A program made the translations under genes and the position numbers. This document shows, in pieces, positions 8,195-15,142 of a DNA stretch of 64,000 bases (positions within the stretch are counted from its first letter, which is position 1; the number at the start of each line of letters is the position of its first letter). Under the pieces are notes generated by a model. That model saw only the letters and a program-made list of their open reading frames with translations. It ran no database searches and was not told the DNA's origin. The DNA is from Methylobacterium sp. J-026 (lineage in GTDB: Bacteria > Pseudomonadota > Alphaproteobacteria > Rhizobiales > Beijerinckiaceae), in NCBI RefSeq assembly GCF_022829585.1, contig NZ_JAKSYC010000314.1, positions 1 to 64,000 on the forward strand, read 5' to 3'.

Positions 8195-9657
8195 TGCTCT
8201 TGAGTCTTCCGCGATGCGCGATTGCCCGCCCCCCTCTGCGCGGGCGGGCGGCCCCCGGAGGGGGTCGGGGGAGGGGAGCCCGGCCTCCGGAGCGGGCTGA
8301 GCCCGTCATGGCGGGCGCGACCCTGCTTGAAGCGGCGCTCCGCTCTCCCCCCCTGCTCCGCGGGGTACCCGCCCCCGCAGCGGGGGGAGGGCGGGGGCGC
8401 ATCCGGGCCGCCCTTGTTGTCACCCTCCTCGCCCCTCCGCTCACCCCTCTCCCCGCCCGGGCCGAGATCGAGCCCGGCGACCTCACCCTGACGGTGACGG
8501 CGGACTTCAACGGCCACAGCGCCCCCTTCGCCCGCGAGATGGTGCTGCTGAAGATCCACGGGGTCTACAAGCAGCCGATCCTGCTGGAGGAGGTGGTCCA
8601 GCCCTCGCTGGCAAACTTTTCCTGGACGCAGCTCGGCCGCGACCATTGGAGCAAGGCCAAGCTCCCGGACGGCCAGAGCGCCATCGCGTTCGACCGCACC
8701 GTGGCGGTCTTCCCGCACCATGCCGGGCCGTTCACCATCGAGCCGTTCACCCACAAGCTGACGGTCAACGATGTCGGCGAGCGCCGGACCGTCGAGGTGC
8801 GCTCAGCCCCGATCCCCTTCCCCGTCGAACCATGGACCGCCGCCACCGGCGGCCCCGACGCCAAGGAGCCCTGGTGGCTGCCCGCCCGGGACGTCACCAT
8901 CACGGATTCCTGGAGCCCGGACCCCGAGACCATCAAGGTCGGCGAGACCGCCCGGCGGATCGTCACCCTGGAGGCGCAGGGCATGGTCGCCGAGGGCCTG
9001 CCGCCCCGGCCGGTGATGCGCACCCGCGGCATCATCACCTTCGCGGGCCCGGTCACCCGCGAGACCCTGCTGACGCCCTCCGGTCCCGTGGCCCGGGCCA
9101 CCTACCAGTGGGACGTGAAGCCCGGCGTGCCGGAGATCATCCCCCTCGACGCCATCGCGATCCCGTGGTTCGACACCGGCACCCGCACGATGCGCGAGGC
9201 CGAGATCCCGGCCCGGCAGATCGGCGGCGGCCTGCCCGACCGGGAGACCGACCGGGCGCCCCCGCCGGTCCCCGCGCCGCTCGCGGCCGCCGCCGCGGCG
9301 CTCGCCGCCTTCGGGCTCGGGCTGGCCCTGATCGGCTTCGGCCTCGGGCGGCCGCGCCTGCGCCTCTCCGGCCCGGCCCGGCGCGCCCTGCGCGCGGCGG
9401 CCCGGACGGGCGATCCGGCCCGGTTCCACACGGCCCTGGAGGCGGCGCTGCGGGAGGCGCCGGATCTGGCTCGGATCTGGCGGTCCCGGCCCGCGCTCGT
9501 CGACGCCTTCGCGACCCTCGACCGGTCGGTGTTCGGGCCCCCGGGCGCGGCCGGGCCGGACCTGCCGGGGCTCGCCCGCGCCCTGTCGCGCCCCGAACCG
9601 GTCGCCGCCGCGCCCGGGCCGGACCGTCTGGCACCCCTCGACGGCCCGGCCCGCTGA
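8194..9657 (+). CDS. BatD-like protein (oxygen tolerance family) with repeat-encoded N-terminus
   Basis: 487 residues. After a signal-peptide-like stretch (RAALVVTLLAPP, ending PARA, near residues 70-91) comes a periplasmic region of beta-sandwich character, a membrane segment near 365-385 (AAAAALAAFGLGLALIG) and a cytosolic helical tail. This is the layout of BatD, the last protein of Bat operons. The ATG at 8194 overlaps the previous stop (TGATG). Residues about 11-68 are encoded by repeat copy B3 and contain GVPAPAAGGGRGR, close to the peptide from the same arm in two other genes. An ATG at 8308 inside the repeat is an alternative start. Confidence 0.78.
   Translation: MLLSLPRCAIARPPLRGRAAPGGGRGRGARPPERAEPVMAGATLLEAALRSPPLLRGVPAPAAGGGRGRIRAALVVTLLAPPLTPLPARAEIEPGDLTLTVTADFNGHSAPFAREMVLLKIHGVYKQPILLEEVVQPSLANFSWTQLGRDHWSKAKLPDGQSAIAFDRTVAVFPHHAGPFTIEPFTHKLTVNDVGERRTVEVRSAPIPFPVEPWTAATGGPDAKEPWWLPARDVTITDSWSPDPETIKVGETARRIVTLEAQGMVAEGLPPRPVMRTRGIITFAGPVTRETLLTPSGPVARATYQWDVKPGVPEIIPLDAIAIPWFDTGTRTMREAEIPARQIGGGLPDRETDRAPPPVPAPLAAAAAALAAFGLGLALIGFGLGRPRLRLSGPARRALRAAARTGDPARFHTALEAALREAPDLARIWRSRPALVDAFATLDRSVFGPPGAAGPDLPGLARALSRPEPVAAAPGPDRLAPLDGPAR
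8226..8396. repeat. Dispersed composite inverted repeat family B, copy 3
   Basis: The left arm has CCCCTCTGCGCGGGCGGG and GGGGTCGGGGGAGGGG; the right arm has CCCCTGCTCCGCGGGG and CCCCCGCAGCGGGG. It lies inside the 5' coding part of the BatD-like gene, between the coupled start codon and the signal peptide. Confidence 0.8.
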
Positions 9658-9751
9658 CCCGCGGCGGGGGATGATCGTCGCCTTGTGAAGGAACGGCCCG
9701 CGCGGCCGCGGCTTGGGCTGCCGGCACCGATCGCCACCGGAGACGTCATCC

Positions 9752-10171
9752 ATGCCCGCAACCCTGACCCGAACCGCCCTCGCCGCGCCGCTCGTCGCCG
9801 CCCTTCTCCTGCCGGCGACGCTCCCGGCCGCCGCGCGCTCCGCCGGCACCGAGCGCACGCTGAAGATGGTCGACACCGACAAGGACGGCACCATCGATCT
9901 GGCCGAGGCCCAGGCCGCCGCCGGCAAGACCTTCGACGCCGCCGAGACGGACAAGGACGGCACCGTCGACGCCAAGGAGCTGAAGGGCCGGATCAGCAAG
10001 AAGGACCTGAAGGCCGCCGACGCCGATTCCGACGGCACCCTCGACCGCAAGGAATACCTCGCCCTGGTGGAGAGCCGCTTCAAGGCGGCCGATCCCGACG
10101 GCGACGGCAAGCTCGACGCCAAGGAGCTCAAGACCCCGGCCGGCCGGAGCCTGCTGCAGCTCCTGAAGTAA
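9752..10171 (+). CDS. Lanmodulin-family EF-hand protein (periplasmic)
   Basis: 139 residues with a signal peptide (1 to about 30) and four EF-hand loops: D41-E52, E65-E76, D90-E101 and D114-E125. Loop spacing of only 12-13 residues, Asp at loop position 9 in all four, and connecting sequence (KDGTIDL, DAKELKGR, KEYLA-VE-FKAA, a PAG near the end) follow lanmodulin, the lanthanide-binding periplasmic protein of Methylobacterium. The hallmark proline at loop position 2 is present only in loop 4 (T, T and A in loops 1-3), and loop 2 starts with Glu. It is therefore probably a paralogue with a different metal preference, not the classical lanmodulin. It follows the Bat-like operon by 94 bases and may be transcribed separately. 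Confidence 0.85.
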   Translation: MPATLTRTALAAPLVAALLLPATLPAAARSAGTERTLKMVDTDKDGTIDLAEAQAAAGKTFDAAETDKDGTVDAKELKGRISKKDLKAADADSDGTLDRKEYLALVESRFKAADPDGDGKLDAKELKTPAGRSLLQLLK

Positions 10172-10190
10172 CGGCGGATCCCGGTCCGTC

Positions 10191-10234
10191 GCCGTTGCAC
10201 AGTCGATAAGCAAGTATTATTCCTGTGCAACGGC
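10191..10234. repeat. Perfect 12-bp inverted repeat after the lanmodulin-like gene
   Basis: GCCGTTGCACAG and CTGTGCAACGGC flank an AT-rich 20-base loop. There is no T-run after it, so it is a weak candidate for an intrinsic terminator and could equally be an operator or a 3'-end stabilising stem. Confidence 0.6.
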
Positions 10235-10348
10235 TCAAGATCTGAGCAGGCATCAATATGTTGCACGATCTTGCAGCATTCGAATCGGTCTCGTAGGCTC
10301 CTCCCACCGAGCGACACAGCATCGGATCAACATCCAGGGAGGAGCGCG

Positions 10349-10858
10349 ATGGCCCGCGCGAACGACGTCAAGGACAGGTTCCGCACCCGGCTTCAGGAAG
10401 CCGATGCCCGGAGCAACGACTTCCGCAGGAAGCTCCTGGCGGAGGGCGCCCGGGCGCTGGAGCCGGTCGTCGGCGTCCTGAACCTCATGGCCGAGGTGCT
10501 CAACGAGGCGGACAACGTCCACGGCAGCATCACCGGCCTCGAAGCCAGGATCGATCAGGACAACTTCATCAGCCTCTGCGCGCAGCTGCGCGGGACCGAC
10601 GCGGAGCAGAAGATCAAGATCACCTACGGGCCGGAACTCGGCGGCAGCAACTTCATCGCGGTCTCGGGCCTCAACCAGCGCTACAACGAGCGCCTGGTCC
10701 CCGGGGCGGCGCGCGGCGCCAGCGGCCGGACGGTGGGCAGCGACATCCAGCTCGACGAGAACCGGGGCGGCGAGCTGGCCGAGGTGGTCCGCGAGGTCGT
10801 CGAGGATTTCTACGCCGCCCAGATCGAGCAGCGCAGCCACTTCGCCTCCGCCCGCTGA
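10349..10858 (+). CDS. Hypothetical soluble protein
   Basis: 169 residues, no signal peptide or membrane segment. The start is well set by an excellent ribosome-binding site (AGGGAGGAG) before the ATG at 10349. The N-terminal half is charged and helical (VKDRFRTRLQEADARS), the middle has ITGLEARIDQDNFISLC and a hydrophilic beta-like stretch, and the C-terminus is helical. No family recognised. It stands alone between an inverted repeat and the fluoride riboswitch. Confidence 0.75.
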   Translation: MARANDVKDRFRTRLQEADARSNDFRRKLLAEGARALEPVVGVLNLMAEVLNEADNVHGSITGLEARIDQDNFISLCAQLRGTDAEQKIKITYGPELGGSNFIAVSGLNQRYNERLVPGAARGASGRTVGSDIQLDENRGGELAEVVREVVEDFYAAQIEQRSHFASAR

Positions 10859-10910
10859 CCCGCAGGGGCGTTCGAAAACCCGATTCCCCCACGCGCCGTC
10901 CTGCGCTAAA

Positions 10911-10987
10911 CCCGTCCCCGATGGGGATGGAGCTCCCCGGCAACCGCCCGGCATCGTGACCGCCATGCCGGGCTGATGGCTCCTACC
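10911..10987 (+). ncRNA. Fluoride riboswitch (crcB motif)
   Basis: The conserved crcB-motif elements are all present in order: GGGGATGG with a CTCCCC partner, then AACCGCC, a variable GC stem (GCCCGGC / GCCGGGC) and the closing CTGATGGCTCCTAC. It lies 90 bases upstream of crcB, so fluoride binding would be expected to turn on synthesis of the channel. Confidence 0.9.
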
Positions 10988-11076
10988 GAACGGGCGCGCC
11001 TTTCGCCGTCCGCGGTGGGGCCCTGCGCCGAAGCCGCGACGCGGGGAGGCCGCCCGACCGAACAGGAAGGGCAGGC

Positions 11077-11466
11077 ATGATCAACACCCTCATCGTCATC
11101 CTCGGGGCCGGGCTCGGGGGGGGCGCCCGGCACGGCGTCAACGTCGCGGTGTCGCGGCTGCTGCCGGGCCTCGGCTTTCCCCTGGCCACCCTGATCATCA
11201 ACGTGCTGGGCTCATTCCTGATGGGCGTGCTCGCCGAGGGTTTCGCCCTGCGCGGCGCGGCGGGCCACCCGGCCCGGCTGTTCCTGACCACCGGTGTGCT
11301 CGGGGGCTTCACCACCTTCTCGACCTTCTCGCTCGACGCGATCAGCCTGTACGAGCGGGGCGAGACGGGCCTGGCCGCCCTCTACGTGCTGGGCTCGGTC
11401 GCGGCCGGGCTCGTGGGCCTGCTGGCGGGCCTCGCCCTGGTGCGGGCGGTCCTGAGCGGAAGCTGA
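11077..11466 (+). CDS. crcB: Fluoride channel CrcB/Fluc
   Basis: 129 residues with four membrane segments. Diagnostic motifs are GGGARHGVN near the N-terminus, TLIINVLGSFLMG in helix 2 and the TTGVLGGFTTFSTFS break in helix 3 that lines the pore. Fluc channels work as antiparallel dimers that let fluoride leave the cell. The upstream riboswitch supports the function directly. It is followed by repeat A2 and then by the convergent PEP synthase regulator gene. Confidence 0.95.
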   Translation: MINTLIVILGAGLGGGARHGVNVAVSRLLPGLGFPLATLIINVLGSFLMGVLAEGFALRGAAGHPARLFLTTGVLGGFTTFSTFSLDAISLYERGETGLAALYVLGSVAAGLVGLLAGLALVRAVLSGS

Positions 11467-11474
11467 ACGTCACG

Positions 11475-11596
11475 GTTTTGAAAGGTCTTCGACCGTTCGC
11501 GGGTCCAGGGCAGAGCCCTGGTGTCGGGCGAGGCCCGCGTCTCAGGGGCTCCGCCCCTGAACCCCGCCAAAGGGCTCGCCCTTTGGGAACCCCGTT
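11475..11596. repeat. Dispersed repeat family A, copy 2
   Basis: Reads TTTTGAAAGGTCTTCGACC, then CAGGGCAGAGCCCTG, CAGGGGCTCCGCCCCTG and AAAGGGCTCGCCCTTTG: three successive hairpins. It fills the gap between convergent crcB and the next gene, where it could serve as a two-way terminator. Confidence 0.8.
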
Positions 11597-12427
11597 TCAA
11601 TCCGCGATGAACTTCAGGCGGTGGTCGCGGTAGAGGTCGACGATCGCGGCCGCGGTCTCCTCAATGGAGCGGCGGGTCACGTCGATGGTCGGCCAGCGGT
11701 TCTTGGTGAACAGCCGCCGCGAGGCCGTGATCTCGTCGGCCACCGCCGAGCGGTCGACATACATCGAGGATTCGTCGGCGTTCAGGCTCGACAGCCGGTT
11801 CTGGCGGATCTGCACGATCCGCTCGGGCGAGGCGAACAGGCCGACCACCAGGGGCTTGCGGGCGCGCTCGATCGCCGGCGGCAGCGGCATGCCCGGCACC
11901 AGGGGCAGGTTGGTGGTCTTGAGGCCGCGATTGGCGAGGTAGATCGAGGTCGGCGTCTTCGAGGTCCGGCTGACCCCGAGCAGGATCACGTCGGCATCCT
12001 CCAGGTCCTCCGGCAGGTTGCCGTCGTCGTGGGCCAGCGTGAAGTTCATCGCGTCGATGCGCTTGAAGTACTCGGCGTTGAGCATGTGCTGGGCGCCCGG
12101 CCGGGCGGTCGTCTCGGCGCCGAGATAGGCGCGCAGCAGGTCGTGGACCGGCCGCAGCACCGACAGGCAGGGGGAGCCGGTCTCCCGGGCGACCTCCTCC
12201 AGCCGCTCGCCGAGGTCACCGCCCACCAGGGTGTAGAGCACGAGGCCCGGCGCCGCCCGGATCTCGGAGATCACCCGGTCGAGCTGCGCCGCCGAGCGCA
12301 CCAGCGGGTAGACGTGCTCGATCGCCGAGACGCCCTCGTACTGGGCGGCCGCCGCCCGGCCGACATTGATCAGCGTCTCGCCGGTGGAGTCGGAGACGAG
12401 GTGGAGGTGGAAGTAGCTGCGGCCCAT
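11597..12427 (-). CDS. Pyruvate,phosphate dikinase / PEP synthase regulatory protein (DUF299)
   Basis: 276 residues. The N-terminus FHLHLVSDSTGET and the central P-loop-like GVSRTSKTPTS (about 148-158) are signatures of the bifunctional ADP-dependent kinase / Pi-dependent phosphorylase that switches PPDK or PEP synthase off and on. The ATG at 12427 is preferred to one 11 codons upstream because the family starts there. It is the homologue of Rickettsia RP001, which faces hemE across the replication origin in many alphaproteobacteria; the same divergent arrangement is seen here. Confidence 0.92.
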   Translation of the reverse strand: MGRSYFHLHLVSDSTGETLINVGRAAAAQYEGVSAIEHVYPLVRSAAQLDRVISEIRAAPGLVLYTLVGGDLGERLEEVARETGSPCLSVLRPVHDLLRAYLGAETTARPGAQHMLNAEYFKRIDAMNFTLAHDDGNLPEDLEDADVILLGVSRTSKTPTSIYLANRGLKTTNLPLVPGMPLPPAIERARKPLVVGLFASPERIVQIRQNRLSSLNADESSMYVDRSAVADEITASRRLFTKNRWPTIDVTRRSIEETAAAIVDLYRDHRLKFIAD

Positions 12428-12452
12428 CCTGTCGCCTTCGTCTCGCCGGGCG

Positions 12453-12461
12453 TTATCCACC
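12453..12461 (+). promoter_or_regulatory. DnaA box, 8 of 9
   Basis: TTATCCACC, one mismatch from TTATCCACA, within the candidate origin. Confidence 0.55.
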
Positions 12462-12486
12462 GCCGGCCGCCAGGGGAGTCGATCAG

Positions 12487-12495
12487 TGTGGATAG
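12487..12495 (-). promoter_or_regulatory. DnaA box, 8 of 9
   Basis: TGTGGATAG on the + strand (CTATCCACA on the - strand), one mismatch from consensus and 25 bases from the first box in opposite orientation. Confidence 0.55.
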
Positions 12496-12685
12496 GATGC
12501 GGCTTCGGGCAGGTCCAGGGCGCGGAGGCCCCGTCTTATCGACTCCGCCGTTCACAGCTACGCCATCGGGACGCGCGGAATCCGGGCGCCTGGGAGAATC
12601 CGGGACGCACGAGGGGTGCGTACCGGACTCGGCGTTCGCAAGCCGCTGTCGGACTTGGCCGTTCTCGCAACATGGAGCGAATCCT

Positions 12686-12700
12686 TTAAAGCCTCGTTAA
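12686..12700 (+). promoter_or_regulatory. CtrA box in the candidate origin
   Basis: TTAA-AGCCTCG-TTAA, a perfect TTAA-N7-TTAA site. In Caulobacter CtrA bound to such sites in the origin blocks replication; it could also control the hemE promoter. No CtrA gene is in the window. Confidence 0.6.
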
Positions 12701-12889
12701 CGGCGCGGCGTCGGGGACGGCCTGTGGACCCGCTTGCGACCCCGAACTTCGCCCCCCCAAGAGAAAAAACAGAGTCCTAGACTCTCTCTTTTCTTTTCGA
12801 AGGGGCCTGTGTGGGGATCGGCGCGTCGCGACTCGACAGGAGCCGCGCCGACGGGCATGCGGAAGGGGCTAAGCGGGGTGGGAGCGCAG

Positions 12890-14023
12890 ATGACGACGGG
12901 GACACCGCCGGTGAAACGCACGATGCTGCGTGTCCTCGAAGGGGAGGCGATCGGGCCGCCCCCCGCCTGGATGATGCGCCAGGCCGGCCGCTACCTGCCG
13001 GAATACCGGGCGACCCGGGCCGAGGCCGGCTCGTTCCTCGACCTCTGCTACAGCCCGGACTTCGCCGTCGAGGTGACGCTCCAGCCGATCCGCCGGTTCG
13101 GCTTCGACGCCGCGATCCTGTTCTCCGACATCCTCGTCGTGCCCCACGCGCTCGGCCAGGACGTGCGCTTCGTGGAGGGCGAGGGACCCCGCCTCGACCC
13201 GCTCGACGGCCGGGATGCGTTTTCGCGCCTGCGCGAGGCCGGCGACCCGGCGGTCATGACGCACCTCGCCCCGGTCTTCGAGGCGGTGACGCGGCTGCGC
13301 GCCGAACTGCCGGACGCGACGACGCTGCTCGGCTTCTGCGGCGCCCCCTGGACGGTGGCGAGCTACATGATCGGCGGCCGCGGCACCCCCGACCTCGCCC
13401 CGGCCCGGGCGCTCGCCGAGGGCGACACGGCCCTGGTCGACACCCTGATCGACCGCCTCGTCACCGTGCAGACCGACTACCTCGTGCGCCAGCTCCAGGC
13501 CGGCGCCGACGCCGTGCAGATCTTCGAATCCCATGCCGGCACCCTGCCGGCGGCGGTACCGCCCTCGGCCGGCCTCGTGGAGCCGGTGGGCGACGTGGCC
13601 GAGAGCGCTTTGCCCGACGGGGCGGCCATGGACGCGCTGACCCGCTGGTCCCTGCGCCCGATCGCCCGGATGATCGCGGGGGTCCGCGAACGGGTGCCCC
13701 ACGCGAAGATCATCGTGTTCGCCCGCGGCTCGGGGCTCGACGGCCATGCCCGGGTCGTGCCCGAGACCGGCGCCGACGCGGTCGGGGTCGATTGGGGCGT
13801 GGACCTCAAGGCCCTGCGCGCCCGGGTGCCGGCCGCGACGGTCACGCAGGGCAACCTGCATCCGGAAACGCTGATCGCGGGCGGCGCGGCCCTCGACGCG
13901 GCGGTGGACGGGGTGCTGGCGGCGACCACGGGCCTGCCGCACATCTTCAACCTCGGCCACGGCATCACGCCGCAGACGCCGGTCGCCCATGTCGAGCGCA
14001 TGCTCGCGCGGCTGCGCGGGTAG
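12890..14023 (+). CDS. hemE: Uroporphyrinogen decarboxylase
   Basis: 377 residues. It decarboxylates uroporphyrinogen III to coproporphyrinogen III in haem synthesis. Family signatures are PPAWMMRQAGRYLPEYR at residues 23-39, the catalytic Asp in LFSDILVVPHALG and GFCGAPWTVASYMI in the middle. The protein is about 25-30 residues longer than usual; the excess is around residues 218-250, after FESHAGTLP, where an extra segment (AAVPPSAGLVEPVGD and following) precedes WSLRPIARM. The ATG at 12890, with GGGAG upstream, gives the expected N-terminus. hemJ follows after four bases. Confidence 0.95.
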   Translation: MTTGTPPVKRTMLRVLEGEAIGPPPAWMMRQAGRYLPEYRATRAEAGSFLDLCYSPDFAVEVTLQPIRRFGFDAAILFSDILVVPHALGQDVRFVEGEGPRLDPLDGRDAFSRLREAGDPAVMTHLAPVFEAVTRLRAELPDATTLLGFCGAPWTVASYMIGGRGTPDLAPARALAEGDTALVDTLIDRLVTVQTDYLVRQLQAGADAVQIFESHAGTLPAAVPPSAGLVEPVGDVAESALPDGAAMDALTRWSLRPIARMIAGVRERVPHAKIIVFARGSGLDGHARVVPETGADAVGVDWGVDLKALRARVPAATVTQGNLHPETLIAGGAALDAAVDGVLAATTGLPHIFNLGHGITPQTPVAHVERMLARLRG

Positions 14024-14027
14024 GCCC

Positions 14028-14459
14028 GTGCTCTACGATTGGATCAAGGCCGGGCACGTCGTCAGCCTGATCGCCTGGATGGCCGGCATGCTCTACCTGC
14101 CCCGGCTGTTCGTCTACCACGCGGGCCTGGAGCCGGGCTCGGGGGCGCAGGCCGCCACCTTCAAGGTGATGGAGCGCCGCCTGCTCAAGGCGATCATGAC
14201 CCCCGCCATGATCGCCACCTGGGCGTTCGGTCTGACGCTCGCCTGGATGAGCGGGTTCTACGCGAGCCCCTGGCTGCAGGCGAAATTCGTGCTGGTGCTG
14301 GCGATGTCGGGCATCCACGGCTGGCTCGCCCGGATGGTCAAGGATTTCGCCGCCGACCGGAACACCCGCGCGCCCCGGTTCTACCGGGTGCTCAACGAGG
14401 TGCCGACGCTGCTGATGATCGGCATCGTCATCCTGGCGATCGTCAAGCCGGGCCTCTGA
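14028..14459 (+). CDS. hemJ: Protoporphyrinogen IX oxidase HemJ
   Basis: 143 residues with four membrane segments. The start WIKAGHVVSLIAWMAGM-YLPRL carries the conserved His and the helix 1 signature of HemJ (formerly UPF0093), and FKVMERRLLKAIMTP and HGWLARMVKDF are typical of helices 2 and 3. It oxidises protoporphyrinogen IX at the inner membrane. A GTG at 14028, four bases after the hemE stop, is the start that makes the N-terminus match the family, so hemE and hemJ form an operon with successive pathway functions. Confidence 0.92.
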   Translation: MLYDWIKAGHVVSLIAWMAGMLYLPRLFVYHAGLEPGSGAQAATFKVMERRLLKAIMTPAMIATWAFGLTLAWMSGFYASPWLQAKFVLVLAMSGIHGWLARMVKDFAADRNTRAPRFYRVLNEVPTLLMIGIVILAIVKPGL

Positions 14460-14542
14460 TCCCGGGATCCTGTGATCCCGGGCGAGGTTTACCGTGCCGC
14501 CATGCCGGGCGGAGCCTTTCGCCCGCCGGCTCGTTTCCGGCC

Positions 14543-14890
14543 ATGTCCAAGTCGTTCCCCGCCGCTTTGGTCCTGGCCGCCCTGGCGTTCGGCCCCTCCG
14601 CCCACGCGGCGAGCTTCCCCTGCGAGAAGGCCGAGGCCCCCGACGAGACGGCGATCTGCGCGCATCTCGCCCTCAACGACAGGGATGTCGAGATGGCGAC
14701 CCGGTTCGAGATCCTGAAGGCGGTGCTGCCGATGGGCGGCCAGACCAAGCTGCGCGACGACCAGGAGGCCTGGTTGCAGGAACGCCGGACCTGCGGCGCC
14801 GACGTCGCCTGCCTGCGCGCCGCTTACGACACGCGCCTCACCGTGCTGCGCGGGGTTCTGGGGGAGTTCGCCAAGCAGGGGCCGCAGTAG
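14543..14890 (+). CDS. Small secreted DUF1311/LprI-like protein
   Basis: 115 residues with a signal peptide (ALVLAALAFGPSAHA). The mature part has four Cys (FPCEKA, AICAHL, TCGADVACL) and the pattern ETAIC-N-RD ... LRDDQEAWLQERRTCG, typical of the DUF1311/LprI-N family, some members of which inhibit lysozyme. The four cysteines probably form two disulphides in the periplasm. It follows hemJ by 83 bases on the same strand. Confidence 0.8.
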   Translation: MSKSFPAALVLAALAFGPSAHAASFPCEKAEAPDETAICAHLALNDRDVEMATRFEILKAVLPMGGQTKLRDDQEAWLQERRTCGADVACLRAAYDTRLTVLRGVLGEFAKQGPQ

Positions 14891-14965
14891 GTACCCGAAC
14901 GGGATCTCTGGCGGGCGCTGCGAAGGCCGGACGCTACCCTGCGATTCGGGATCCTAAACCGCGAA

Positions 14966-14983
14966 AGGAGGCCGAAGCCTCCT
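14966..14983 (+). terminator. Stable hairpin after the DUF1311 gene
   Basis: AGGAGGC-CGAA-GCCTCCT is a perfect 7-bp stem with a GNRA-like tetraloop, 76 bases past the stop codon. It has no T-run, so termination is only a possibility. Confidence 0.4.
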
Positions 14984-15142
14984 GAGGCTGTGGGGCGGGG
15001 CCTGCCGGAACCCCGCATCGCGCTCCCGTCATCCGCGAGGGACGACCGTGCTACGGCAGGCAGTCTTTCACCGTGTCACCCACCCGAGACATAGACACCG
15101 CGGCCCGGAAGTTTTCCAGCTTTCCGGCATCGGGGCGACCCC

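Larger units (their letters stand above)
12428..12889. other. Candidate chromosomal replication origin (oriC)
   Basis: The region lies between divergent hemE and the RP001/DUF299 gene, the position of the origin in Caulobacter and Rickettsia. It contains two 8-of-9 DnaA boxes in opposite orientation, a weaker one (TTATCGAC at 12537), a perfect CtrA box and a locally AT-rich stretch at about 12759-12800 with a hairpin (AGAGTC-CTA-GACTCT, 12771-12785). GC skew could not be calculated. It also carries the promoters of both flanking genes. Confidence 0.6.

Noticed and set aside
2365..9657. True mxa methanol-oxidation cluster
   Set aside because: Gene order resembles mxaRSACKL, but mxaF, mxaJ, mxaG and mxaI are missing and the final genes fit batC and batD better.
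15051..15142. Short peptide frame (ending VGDTVKDCLP) after hisG
   Set aside because: No start with a ribosome-binding site and no known small protein; PqqA was considered but the sequence does not fit.
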